Assembly: GCF_000022905.1 (NCBI RefSeq)
Contig: NC_012590.1
Span: forward strand, 310,001-374,000
DNA length: 64,000 nucleotides
Origin: Corynebacterium aurimucosum ATCC 700975
GTDB lineage: Bacteria; Actinomycetota; Actinomycetes; Mycobacteriales; Mycobacteriaceae
Direction of reading: 5' to 3'
Shown here: positions 43,780 to 51,910 of the stretch, piece after piece
Layout of the letters: every line of letters begins with the position of its first letter
Position numbering within the stretch: position 1 is the first letter of the stretch
The notes under the pieces: model-generated
What the model was told of the DNA's origin: nothing
Databases searched by the model: none
Seen by the model: the letters and a program-made list of their open reading frames with translations, nothing else
Made by a program: the position numbers and the translations under genes

Positions 43780-43968
43780 TTATTTCCGCGCCGTTTTGGT
43801 CTTTGGAGCCCAGTTTAGGTAGGTATTTCGGCGCGACAAGGGTAATACGCTAAGAATGGTCGCTGCTTCAGAAGGACCTAGTTCTCGCTGCAATAGTTTC
43901 ATGAGTGCCCCTTGATAGCTGAGAGTACCGGCAGGAGGGGCTTGATGCGCGAAGAGCTCAAAACGCAC
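43780..43968 (-). other. Doubtful 62-codon ORF overlapping a resolvase relic
   Basis: Encodes a 62-residue open frame (MRFELFAHQAPPAGTLSYQG at its start) with no recognised domain. Its 3' end contains a 17-base exact match (43793-43809) to the SSKDQN-coding part of the resolvase at 41985-42001, in another frame, where KYLPKLGSKDQN can be read. It is more likely decayed mobile-element sequence than a gene. The rest of 43.66-44.04 kb shows only a small ACCACC-AAAAA-GGTGGT hairpin (43706-43722). Confidence 0.35.
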
Positions 43969-44041
43969 CGCTTATCCAATATGGAGTCCCCCCGAACTTT
44001 TGGGCTTCAGAATACCTGATAAGTCGGGAGGGTGAGTGGGA

Positions 44042-45337
44042 TCATTCGTAGCGCAGCGCCTCAATCGGGTCCAGCTTCGCGGCCTTTCCGGCAGGGTAGT
44101 AGCCGAAGAAGAGGCCAATAGCCAGCGAGAAGAGCAGGGAGAGGATGACCGCCCACAGCGGGGGCGCCACGAGCGCGCCGATGGCGGCCGCACCCGCCAT
44201 GCCGGCGGCGGTGCCGATGGCGATGCCGATGAGTCCACCGATGAGGCAGACCACGATGGCCTCCGTGATGAACTGGATGCGGATATCACGGCGGCGTGCG
44301 CCAAGCGCCTTGCGGATGCCAATCTCGCGGGTGCGCTCGGTGACGGTGATGAGCATAATGTTCATCACGCCGATGCCGCCGACGAGCAGCGAGATACCGC
44401 CGATGGCCGCGAGCACCAGGCTCATCGTGGTGAAGATCTGGTTCAAGGACGCGAGGTCATCGCTGAAGTCGGTCACTTTGACCATGTAGTCCGGGTTGTC
44501 CTTGTAATAGCTATCGAAGACACGCTGCAGGTTGCTGGCCACCGCGGACTTATCCAAGTCTGGGTTGCCGCGAACGGTGACCTCGCTGAAGGCGGTGCCG
44601 GCACCGGGGGAATCGGAAAGTTCGGCTTCCAGCGGGTAAGGAACGAAGGCGGATTGGCTGGGACCACCGCCCACAAGAGGGCCGGTTTGCGGTTCTTCAA
44701 AGACGCCGACGACGGCGAGCTCAATTGGGGAGGCCTCTTGGGTTTCGAAGCTTACGTATTGGCCAATGGCGTCTTCAGGAGCACCGAAAAGTTTGGTGGC
44801 GGTCTCCTTATCCAGCATGGCTACTGCCCGGCTGGAATCGATATCGTCTTCGCTGAGGAAACGCCCGGCCACGATGGAATAGGAGGAGCCGGAGACATAG
44901 TCCGGGTTGGTCGGGCGGACGAGGAGGTTGGCCGTCTCCTCCCCGGATTCGCCCTCGACCACGAGGGTGCCGGAATAGGAGCTGTATTCGCCGATATTGA
45001 TGCCGGCGATCTGATCTCCCAAGACCTCCTTGGCGCGGTCCAGCATGTCCGGGGTGAGCATCGAGGACTCGTCCTCGACAAAGCCGCCGCCCATGAAGGG
45101 ATCATCGGCTTCTTCCTCTTCGCCCTCCTCAGGGCGCTCCTTGACCTGGACGGTGAAGTTATTGGCGCCGACCTTGTCCAAGTCTTTCTGCACGGAAGCC
45201 TGCAAGGAGTGGCCGAGCGTGACGATGGCGATGACCGCGGCGATGCCGATGATGACGCCCAAGAGCGTCAGCGCCGAGCGCATCTTGTTGGTGCGCAGGC
45301 TGGTCAGCGCCATCTTGGTGGATTCAGCAAAATTCAT
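44042..45337 (-). CDS. MacB-like ABC transporter permease (FtsX fold)
   Basis: 431 residues. Four-helix MacB/FtsX topology: N-terminal helix LLGVIIGIAAVIAIVTLGHS, a large extracytoplasmic domain about 45-280, then LAAIGGISLLVGGIGVMNIM, VCLIGGLIGIAIGTAAGMAG and LLFSLAIGLFFGYYPAGKAA, ending in LDPIEALRYE typical of the family. Motif VTERTREIGIRKALGARRRD joins to the ATPase. ATG 45337 (MNFAESTKMAL) overlaps the ATPase stop by four bases. Exports a substrate such as a peptide, lipid or drug together with the next two genes; substrate unknown. Confidence 0.93.
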   Translation of the reverse strand: MNFAESTKMALTSLRTNKMRSALTLLGVIIGIAAVIAIVTLGHSLQASVQKDLDKVGANNFTVQVKERPEEGEEEEADDPFMGGGFVEDESSMLTPDMLDRAKEVLGDQIAGINIGEYSSYSGTLVVEGESGEETANLLVRPTNPDYVSGSSYSIVAGRFLSEDDIDSSRAVAMLDKETATKLFGAPEDAIGQYVSFETQEASPIELAVVGVFEEPQTGPLVGGGPSQSAFVPYPLEAELSDSPGAGTAFSEVTVRGNPDLDKSAVASNLQRVFDSYYKDNPDYMVKVTDFSDDLASLNQIFTTMSLVLAAIGGISLLVGGIGVMNIMLITVTERTREIGIRKALGARRRDIRIQFITEAIVVCLIGGLIGIAIGTAAGMAGAAAIGALVAPPLWAVILSLLFSLAIGLFFGYYPAGKAAKLDPIEALRYE

Positions 45338-46008
45338 GACAGCACACCGTCCTTCATCGTGACGGTGCGGCTGCACTCATCAGCCAATTCCGGGTTGTGG
45401 GTAATGAACAAAATGGTCTTTCCATGCGTGCGGTGCAGTTCGTGGAAGAGGTCCATGACCATGCGGCCGGTCTGCGAATCCAGCGCGCCGGTGGGCTCGT
45501 CCGCTAGGAGAATCTCCGGCTGGTTGGCCAAGGCGCGTGCCACCGCCACGCGCTGCTTCTGACCACCGGAGAGCTCATTGGGGAGGTGGTTCATGCGGTC
45601 GGACATGCCGACCATCTCCAGAAGCTCTTCCGCACGCTGGGTGCGCTCGTGAGCCGAAACGCCCGCATAGACCATGGGCATCTCCACGTTCTTCAGCGCG
45701 GACATGCGGCCGATCAGGTTGAAATTCTGGAAGATGAAACCGATTTTTTGGCCGCGGAAGGAGGCTAGTTTGTCGTCGCCAAGCGCCAGCGCATCCACGC
45801 CAGCCAGCTGGTACTCGCCAGCGGTGGGGCGGTCGAGGAGGCCGATGATGTTCATGAGCGTGGACTTGCCGGAGCCGGACTGGCCCACGACGGCCACGAA
45901 CTCGCCCTCCTCCACGCTGAAGTCGAGGCCCGGGATGACGGTCAGCTCGCTGTCGAGGCCCTCGTTGAAGCGTTTGACGATTCCCCGCATCTCAATGAGG
46001 CGGCTCAT
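45334..46008 (-). CDS. MacB-like ABC transporter ATPase
   Basis: 224 residues, LolD/MacB ATPase class: VVGQSGSGKSTLMNIIGLLD, IGFIFQNFNLIGRMSALKNV, signature LSGGQKQRVAVARALANQ, Walker B ILLADEPTGALDSQTG, H-loop ILFITHNPELADECS. Overlaps the adaptor gene upstream and the permease gene downstream by four bases each (ATGA), so the three subunits are made in step. Confidence 0.95.
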   Translation of the reverse strand: MSRLIEMRGIVKRFNEGLDSELTVIPGLDFSVEEGEFVAVVGQSGSGKSTLMNIIGLLDRPTAGEYQLAGVDALALGDDKLASFRGQKIGFIFQNFNLIGRMSALKNVEMPMVYAGVSAHERTQRAEELLEMVGMSDRMNHLPNELSGGQKQRVAVARALANQPEILLADEPTGALDSQTGRMVMDLFHELHRTHGKTILFITHNPELADECSRTVTMKDGVLS

Positions 46009-47615
46009 GCGTTCTCTTCCGCATCATCGGAGCCATCGACGGAGGCGGACATGCCGACCATGTCCTTGTGCGTATCCGCCTGGCTGATGACGGTCTCGCC
46101 CTCCTTGAGGCCGGAGGCGATGGCGGCAGAGAAATCAGATTCGCTGGCCACTTTGACCTCGCGCGCCTGGATCGTGCCGTTGTCGACGACAAGGACGTTC
46201 TTCTTGCCGCCTTCTTCATAGATGGCAGAGAGCGGCACGGTGATGGCGTTCTTATCCTTCTTCGTAATGATCCTCACCTTCGTGGTGGAACCGAGGCGCA
46301 GGCCCTCGCGGTTGCCATCGACGCGGATGTGTACGGGGAATTCGGGCTTGGAGGAGCCAGTTGGCTTGCCGGAGCCGCCGCCTGCACCAGCCTCGGCGTC
46401 GGGCTGCTCAGCGGTGGGGGAGATGAAGGTGACCTTGCCCTTGAACTCCTTGCCGGGGCTCGACGGCGAGGTGAACGTTACTTCATCGCCGACCTTGATG
46501 CGGGCGATATCGCCCTCCTTGACCGTGGATTTCACCAACAGGGAGGAATCATCCGCCACGGTGAGGATGGGGCCTTCGGCGGGCATGCCGGCTTCGCCAT
46601 TGACGGCGGTGACAACGCCCGCCAACGGGGAGCGCAGGTCGGCCTGGGAAAGTCGGTACTCTAACGGCCCGTTTTCCTTGGCGTTATTCGCGCTTGCCGA
46701 CGCCGCCGTCTCCACCGCGTGGTTCACCGCCTGGGACTGGGAGGAAATCTGCTGTTCGATGGCCAGGTTGCTGGCTTGCAGTGCGCGCTCGGCATCGGCA
46801 ACCGCTTGGTAGGAGGCGGCGGTGGCGCGCTGTTGTTCGCCCAGCTCGCGGTCGATGCCGCGGAGGACGCGGCCATAGGATTCCTCGGACTGCTTGAGCT
46901 GACGTTCAGAGTCCTGCACGGCCTCATCGGAGTCCAGATAGCTCAAGAAAGCGCTGGCGGTGTTGATTCCGGAGGGGTCCTCGGTGGCGGTGCCGATGGA
47001 GGCCAGTGCGGACTGGAAAGACTTGGACTCCGCATCGCGCACGCCGGAGCGTGCTTGTTCGACGGCCGCGCGGGCTTCGGCAACTTCGGGGCGGTCGCCC
47101 TTGGTGGCGAGGGCATCATCGAGCTTGCGCTGCGCCTCGGCGTACTCGGTCTGCGCCGAGTTCACAGCGGATTGGGCGCTGTTGACCTCGGGGTTGAGGC
47201 CTTGGTCGAGGGAATCCTGAAGCTGGCGCAGCTGGAGTTGGGCGTCCTCGATCTGGTGGACGGCCTCCAGCTTTCCTGCCTCCTGGGAGGTGCGCTGGGC
47301 CTCGAGCTCACGCTCGGTCTCGGTGGTGTCCATGCGGCCGAGGAGCTGCTGGGCCTCGACGCGGTCACCCACCTTCGCGTCCAAGGACTGGATGGGGCCG
47401 GTCAGCGAGGTGGTCAGCGAGAGTTCGCGCTCGGCAGAAACGGTGCCGGTGGCGGAGACGGAGCTGATGAGGTCTTCTTTGGCGGTTTTCGTGACATCGG
47501 TTGCGGTGAGCTGAATATCGGAAGACCCACTGGTTAGTGCGTACATTCCACCGCCGCCTGCGAGGAGAACCGCAGCGATAGCGCCAGCAGTGATGCCGAG
47601 AGCTTTCTTATTCAT
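46005..47615 (-). CDS. MacA/HlyD-like membrane fusion protein
   Basis: 536 residues. N-terminal membrane anchor LGITAGAIAAVLLAGGGGMY, a lipoyl-like half (SVSATGTVSAERELSLTTSL), long coiled-coil hairpin about 105-315 rich in Gln/Ala/Glu, second lipoyl half DLRSPLAGVVTAVNGEAGMP, beta-barrel IARIKVGDEVTFTSPSSPGK, and a membrane-proximal domain. In Gram-positives such adaptors pair with MacB-type transporters and may bridge the cell wall. It heads the three-gene operon; its acidic tail ends VDGSDDAEENA. ATG 47615 with a leader running back to the long inverted repeat at 47761. Confidence 0.92.
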   Translation of the reverse strand: MNKKALGITAGAIAAVLLAGGGGMYALTSGSSDIQLTATDVTKTAKEDLISSVSATGTVSAERELSLTTSLTGPIQSLDAKVGDRVEAQQLLGRMDTTETERELEAQRTSQEAGKLEAVHQIEDAQLQLRQLQDSLDQGLNPEVNSAQSAVNSAQTEYAEAQRKLDDALATKGDRPEVAEARAAVEQARSGVRDAESKSFQSALASIGTATEDPSGINTASAFLSYLDSDEAVQDSERQLKQSEESYGRVLRGIDRELGEQQRATAASYQAVADAERALQASNLAIEQQISSQSQAVNHAVETAASASANNAKENGPLEYRLSQADLRSPLAGVVTAVNGEAGMPAEGPILTVADDSSLLVKSTVKEGDIARIKVGDEVTFTSPSSPGKEFKGKVTFISPTAEQPDAEAGAGGGSGKPTGSSKPEFPVHIRVDGNREGLRLGSTTKVRIITKKDKNAITVPLSAIYEEGGKKNVLVVDNGTIQAREVKVASESDFSAAIASGLKEGETVISQADTHKDMVGMSASVDGSDDAEENA

Positions 47616-47760
47616 GAATCCCTTACTGTCAGGTTAACGCCGTCATTGAAATCGGGTTCAGATTAACTCTCGGGCATGTGTCTTGTCATGCGCAGTGGGG
47701 GGAATATAGGAGGTAGATCAGGGTCTACCCTTAGATGGTGCGAGGCTATGAGGTCTGGTG

Positions 47761-47822
47761 ACGTTTCGATCAATTAAGGTCCCGAAAATGGGTGATTTTC
47801 TGCCACTATTTGATCGAAACGT
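47761..47822. repeat. Long inverted repeat between the MacA-like and lipoprotein genes
   Basis: Perfect 13-bp arms ACGTTTCGATCAA (47761-47773) and TTGATCGAAACGT (47810-47822), 36-base spacer. It lies 145 bases before the MacA-like gene and 17 bases past the end of the lipoprotein gene (both genes on the minus strand). It could be an operator, an IS-related terminus pair or a terminator for the lipoprotein gene. Confidence 0.6.
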
Positions 47823-47838
47823 ATGTGGCATCTGACTT

Positions 47839-48312
47839 TTAGAAGGGCACATCGATGTAGATCTCCTCCGCCTTCGGCAAAGGCGGCAGTTTGGGTAGCT
47901 GATCGAGACCCTCCTGGACTTCCGGCGGGAGGGGAATCTGCGGAGGCTCGGGCAGTTCTAGCTTGGGTTTGGGCCGCTGCGGTGGGGCCGGGCGTGGCGC
48001 CGGTGCTGGTGCGGGCGCTGGCGCGCGGACGGTGACGGTTTCTACTTCGACGCGTGGCGTGGGTGTTTCGGCTACTACGGGTGCGGGAGCTGGTGCTTCG
48101 GCCGTAGGTTCCGGTTCAGCCGGAGCTGGCGCGATGGAGGTGGTGTCACCCAAGCGGTTGACCGGCTGGGGTACCGCATCAGGCTTCCAGGAAGGCAGCT
48201 GGGCCGAGGTGGTGGGGTTGGGCTCGGCTCGCGGAGCAGGTTCTGCCTGCGTGGCAGCGCAGGCAGAAAGCGGAAGGCAAGCAAAAATGACAAGAATACG
48301 GCGCGATGCCAT
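47839..48312 (-). CDS. Proline-rich secreted lipoprotein
   Basis: 157 residues. Signal peptide with lipobox LPLSAC (Cys 18), then a low-complexity Pro/Ala/Glu region (PAPAPAPAPRPAPPQRPKPK) and a C-terminus LPPEVQEGLDQLPKLPPLPK followed by AEEIYIDVPF. No enzymatic domain; a cell-envelope spacer or scaffold is likely. GGGGGA precedes ATG 48312. No homologue recognised. Confidence 0.75.
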   Translation of the reverse strand: MASRRILVIFACLPLSACAATQAEPAPRAEPNPTTSAQLPSWKPDAVPQPVNRLGDTTSIAPAPAEPEPTAEAPAPAPVVAETPTPRVEVETVTVRAPAPAPAPAPRPAPPQRPKPKLELPEPPQIPLPPEVQEGLDQLPKLPPLPKAEEIYIDVPF

Positions 48313-48483
48313 GGGAATCCCCCTTAAGTAGTGCCTCTCCCTCAGCGCACCCCAGCGCTTAATTAAGGAAAGGCAGAATCAACAGTGTGCTGCCAGCATA
48401 GCGCCACCGCGGAGGGCGCGCAGCGCGAGCGCGCAGAGGCCGTTTTAAGGCGGTGGTGGAGCGGCCGCGGGACACGAGGGGAG

Positions 48484-48524
48484 TCCAACTTTTGTATAGG
48501 GCTAAAACCGATACAATGTGGGCT
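48484..48524 (+). promoter_or_regulatory. hemL promoter with shared heme-gene motif
   Basis: TCCAACTTTTG (48484-48494), identical to the hemE upstream element, lies where a -35 region would be; TACAAT (48512-48517) ends seven bases before ATG 48525, which has no ribosome site, so hemL is probably leaderless. Confidence 0.6.
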
Positions 48525-49850
48525 ATGCCTAACTCCAGCCAGCTAAACCAGCAGAATACGTCCCAGTCCGCCGAGTGGTTCGAGCGCGCCACCAAGGTCA
48601 CCCCGGGCGGCGTGAATTCCCCGGTTCGCGCCTTCGGTTCCGTGGGCGGCCAAGCCCGCGTTATCGCGCGCGGTGAGGGCTCCCGCCTCTGGGATATCGA
48701 CGGCAATGAGTACGTCGACCTGGTCAGCTCTTATGGCCCGATGATCCACGGCAATGCCCACCCGGCCATCGTGGAGGCGGTGCAGAAGGCGGCTGCCGAC
48801 GGCCTCTCCTTCGGCGCACCCACCGAGGGCGAGACGCTGCTGGCGGAGCACATTGTCAAGCGCACCGCCGTGGAGCAGGTACGCCTGGTCAATTCCGGTA
48901 CCGAGGCCACCATGTCCGCCGTGCGCCTGGCCCGCGGTTTCACCGGCCGCGCCAAGGTCCTGAAATTTGAAGGCTGCTACCACGGCCATGTGGATGCGCT
49001 GTTGGCGTCGGCTGGCTCCGGCGTGGCCACCTTCGCGCTGCCGGATTCCCCGGGCGTGACCGGCGCTTCGGCCGCGGACACCATCGTCGTCCCCTATAAC
49101 GACCTCGACGCCGTCCGCGAGGCCTTCGCCGCGCACCCGGGAGAGATCGCCTGCATCATCGCCGAAGCTGCCGCGGGCAACATGGGCACCGTGGCCCCGG
49201 AGGAGGGCTTCAATGCGGCGCTCAAGGAGATCGCGCATGCCGACGGTGCCCTGCTCATTCTCGACGAGGTCATGACCGGCTTCCGCACCTCCTACAAGGG
49301 CTGGTTCGGCGTCGATGGGGTAGCGGGTGACCTGGTGACCTTCGGCAAGGTGGTTTCCGGTGGCCTGCCGGCAGCCGCCTTCGGCGGCCGCGCCGACGTG
49401 ATGGCTTCGCTGGCACCGTCGGGCCCCGTCTACCAGGCAGGCACGCTGTCCGGTAACCCGGTAGCGATGGCCTCTGGTCTGGCTTCACTGGAGCTGGCCA
49501 ACGCAGAGCTGTACCCGCGCTTGCAGGATAACGCGGACCGCCTGACCGGCCTCATCACCGAGGCACTGAGCGCCGCCGGCGTGGAACACTACATCCAGCG
49601 TGCGGAGACGATGTTCTCCATCCGCTTCGCTGAGGGCCAGGGCCGCAACTTCGCCGATATGCAGGCCGCCGATACCTGGCGCTTCGCACCCTTCTTCCAC
49701 GCACTGCTGGAAGGCGGCGTGTATGTCCCGCCGTCAGCCTTCGAGACCTGGTTTGTGTCTGATGCGCTCACGGACAATGATTTTGAGGTAATCGAGGCGG
49801 CTCTTAAGCCTGCCGCCCAGGCCGCCGCCAGCGCGCAGCGCCCGCAGTAA
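48525..49850 (+). CDS. hemL: Glutamate-1-semialdehyde 2,1-aminomutase
   Basis: PLP enzyme of 441 residues converting glutamate-1-semialdehyde, the HemA product, into 5-aminolevulinate. Motifs: [79 protein letters not shown], and the PLP lysine in [23 protein letters not shown] 48525 (MPNSSQLNQ) is chosen: the -10 element ends seven bases before it, and codons further upstream lie in the promoter. Heads a run of genes for heme and cytochrome c maturation. Confidence 0.96.
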   Translation: MPNSSQLNQQNTSQSAEWFERATKVTPGGVNSPVRAFGSVGGQARVIARGEGSRLWDIDGNEYVDLVSSYGPMIHGNAHPAIVEAVQKAAADGLSFGAPTEGETLLAEHIVKRTAVEQVRLVNSGTEATMSAVRLARGFTGRAKVLKFEGCYHGHVDALLASAGSGVATFALPDSPGVTGASAADTIVVPYNDLDAVREAFAAHPGEIACIIAEAAAGNMGTVAPEEGFNAALKEIAHADGALLILDEVMTGFRTSYKGWFGVDGVAGDLVTFGKVVSGGLPAAAFGGRADVMASLAPSGPVYQAGTLSGNPVAMASGLASLELANAELYPRLQDNADRLTGLITEALSAAGVEHYIQRAETMFSIRFAEGQGRNFADMQAADTWRFAPFFHALLEGGVYVPPSAFETWFVSDALTDNDFEVIEAALKPAAQAAASAQRPQ

Positions 49851-49881
49851 ACCAACCATTTGAGGGGATAGACACAGGTAT

Positions 49882-50490
49882 ATGTCCACCACCATCGTCC
49901 ACTTCGTCCGCCACGGCGAGGTTTATAACCCGGATAAGATCCTTTACGGGCGCATCCCGGGCTATCACTTGTCCTCACGTGGGCACTCGATGGCCGCGCG
50001 CACGGCGAAAGCCTTCGAAGGCCATGACGTGACCTACCTGGCGGCCTCGCCGCTGCAGCGCGCGCAGGAAACCGCGATGCCGATTGCGCAGGTGACGGGC
50101 TTGGAGGTGGACGTCGACAAGGGCGTCATCGAGTCCGGCAACCGCTTCGAGGGCCTGCGCACCAAGGGCTGGAACTCGCAGCTGTGGAACCCGCAGCGCT
50201 GGCCGCTCATGGTCAACCCACTCGAGCCCTCGTGGGGCGAGCCTTTCGAGGAGATCGCCGCGCGCATGATGGACGCTGCCGAGCGCGCTCGTTCCAAGGC
50301 TGAGGGACACGAGGCCATCGTGGTTTCCCACCAGCTACCCATCGTCATGGTGCAGCGCACCGTGTTGGGCAAGCGCCTGGCCCACGCGCCGTGGGACCGC
50401 ACGTGCGCATTGGCTTCGGTGACTTCGCTGGTCTACCGCGACCGCGAGATCATCGATATCTTCTACTCCGAACCGGCACAGGACATCTAA
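49882..50490 (+). CDS. Histidine phosphatase family (phosphoglycerate mutase-like) protein
   Basis: 202 residues. Catalytic His in IVHFVRHGEVYNPDKILYGR, SPLQRAQETAMPIAQ, and second His in AIVVSHQLPIVMVQRTVLGK. Broad-specificity phosphatase branch, not the glycolytic enzyme (which is gpmA). The same gene precedes the cytochrome c thioredoxin gene in mycobacteria (Rv0525 position), and here its TAA stop overlaps the next ATG by one base (TAATG), so a link to cytochrome c assembly is likely though the substrate is unknown. Confidence 0.92.
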   Translation: MSTTIVHFVRHGEVYNPDKILYGRIPGYHLSSRGHSMAARTAKAFEGHDVTYLAASPLQRAQETAMPIAQVTGLEVDVDKGVIESGNRFEGLRTKGWNSQLWNPQRWPLMVNPLEPSWGEPFEEIAARMMDAAERARSKAEGHEAIVVSHQLPIVMVQRTVLGKRLAHAPWDRTCALASVTSLVYRDREIIDIFYSEPAQDI

Positions 50491-51095
50491 TGGCGCGCAG
50501 AACTATCCGCGCCGCCGCGGCCGGTGTCCTTGCTGTGATTGCCTTGGTTGGCTGCTCGCAGAGCGAGGAGAACGCGCAGAACGCAGTAGCCTCCGGCGGC
50601 ACCTTCGAGTTCATCTCGCCCGGCGGGCAGACCACCATCCGCTATGCGGAGGAAGACCGCAAGCCACTCAAGGATTTCTCCGGTGAGGACCTGCGGAATG
50701 AGTCCACGACGATCAAGCTTTCGGATTTTCAGGACCAGATCGTGGTCCTCAACTCCTGGGGCCAGTGGTGCGCGCCGTGCCGCTCCGAATCGGATGACCT
50801 CCAGGCCATCCACTCGGAGCTGCAAAAGCGCAAGGTCGGCACCGTGCTAGGCATCAACGTCAAGGACTTCAACCCGGAGATCTCCCGGGACTTTATGGCC
50901 GATAACGGCCTGGAATACCCCTCCATCTACGACCCGCCCTTCAAAACGGCCGCGGCACTTGGTGGCGTGCCTACCTCCGTGGTGCCCACCACCATCGTGC
51001 TGGATAAGCAGCACCGCCCCGCCGCGGTCTTCCTGACCGAGATCACGGAGAAGGATGTCCTCGAGGTCGTCGACGAACTGGAGAAAGAACAGTGA
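50490..51095 (+). CDS. resA: ResA/TlpA-like thioredoxin lipoprotein
   Basis: 201 residues, exported and lipid-anchored: signal ending LAVIALVGC (lipobox Cys 22). Thioredoxin fold with redox motif NSWGQWCAPCRSESDD and cis-Pro segment SVVPTTIVLDKQHR. Reduces the CxxCH cysteines of apocytochrome c outside the membrane, using electrons passed by CcdA. Overlaps the ccdA start (GTGA) and the preceding gene (TAATG). Confidence 0.93.
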   Translation: MARRTIRAAAAGVLAVIALVGCSQSEENAQNAVASGGTFEFISPGGQTTIRYAEEDRKPLKDFSGEDLRNESTTIKLSDFQDQIVVLNSWGQWCAPCRSESDDLQAIHSELQKRKVGTVLGINVKDFNPEISRDFMADNGLEYPSIYDPPFKTAAALGGVPTSVVPTTIVLDKQHRPAAVFLTEITEKDVLEVVDELEKEQ

Positions 51096-51898
51096 TCCTT
51101 GCCGCTGACGGTATGGGGCAAAGCTTTGCCGATGCCGCCGTGTCCGGCCCGCTCCTGATCGGAGTGCTCGCCGCGGCCGTGGCCGGATTGGTTTCTTTCG
51201 CCTCACCGTGTGTGGTTCCACTGGTTCCTGGCTATATCTCTTACCTCGCCTCCGTGGTCGGCGGTGAGGTGAGTTATGACGAGGAGCTGGGGGTGGGCGT
51301 CGGCAAGCGCCGGCGTTGGGCCGTCGTTGGTGCCGCCGCACTCTTCGTGCTGGGCTTTACCGTCGTGTTTGTACTGGCCACCGTGTCGGTTTTCGGCGCC
51401 ATTTCGGCGCTCAGACTCAACGCGGACACCCTCATGCGCGCCGGTGGCATCATCACCATCCTCATGGGCGTGGTGTTCATGGGCGTGGTGCCGGTACTGC
51501 AGAAGGACACGCGCATGGCGCCGCGGCGCTGGACCACGTGGCTGGGCGCGCCGCTGCTCGGCGGCGTTTTCGCCTTGGGCTGGACCCCGTGCCTGGGCCC
51601 CACCTTGGCCGCCATCCTGTCCGTTTCTGCCGGCACCGAAGGAACCACCGCGCTGCGCGGCACCATCCTCATCATTGGCTACTGCCTGGGCCTCGGCCTG
51701 CCCTTCCTGCTCGTGGCACTGGGGTCGGCCAAGGCCATGCGCACCGTGACCTGGATGCGCAAACACTCCCGTGCCATCCAGATCGTTGGCGGCATCGCCA
51801 TGATCCTCGTCGGCCTGGCGCTGCTGACCGGGCTCTGGGGAGAGTTCATTAACGCCATCCGCCAGTGGACTGTGTCCTATGGCGCGACGCTGCTGTAA
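51092..51898 (+). CDS. ccdA: Cytochrome c biogenesis protein CcdA
   Basis: 268 residues, six membrane segments. Redox cysteines in VSFASPCVVPLVPGYISYLA and ALGWTPCLGPTLAAILSVSA, the paired P-C-x-x-P and T-P-C motifs of CcdA/DsbD. Carries electrons from cytosolic thioredoxin to the extracytoplasmic thioredoxin-like lipoprotein. GTG 51092 overlaps the previous stop; resB follows after 12 bases. Confidence 0.96.
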   Translation: MILAADGMGQSFADAAVSGPLLIGVLAAAVAGLVSFASPCVVPLVPGYISYLASVVGGEVSYDEELGVGVGKRRRWAVVGAAALFVLGFTVVFVLATVSVFGAISALRLNADTLMRAGGIITILMGVVFMGVVPVLQKDTRMAPRRWTTWLGAPLLGGVFALGWTPCLGPTLAAILSVSAGTEGTTALRGTILIIGYCLGLGLPFLLVALGSAKAMRTVTWMRKHSRAIQIVGGIAMILVGLALLTGLWGEFINAIRQWTVSYGATLL

Positions 51899-51910
51899 AG
51901 GAGAATTTTC

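Noticed and set aside
44036..45562. 508-codon open frame on the plus strand
   Set aside because: Antisense to the MacB-like permease and ATPase genes, which show all family motifs and stop-start overlaps.
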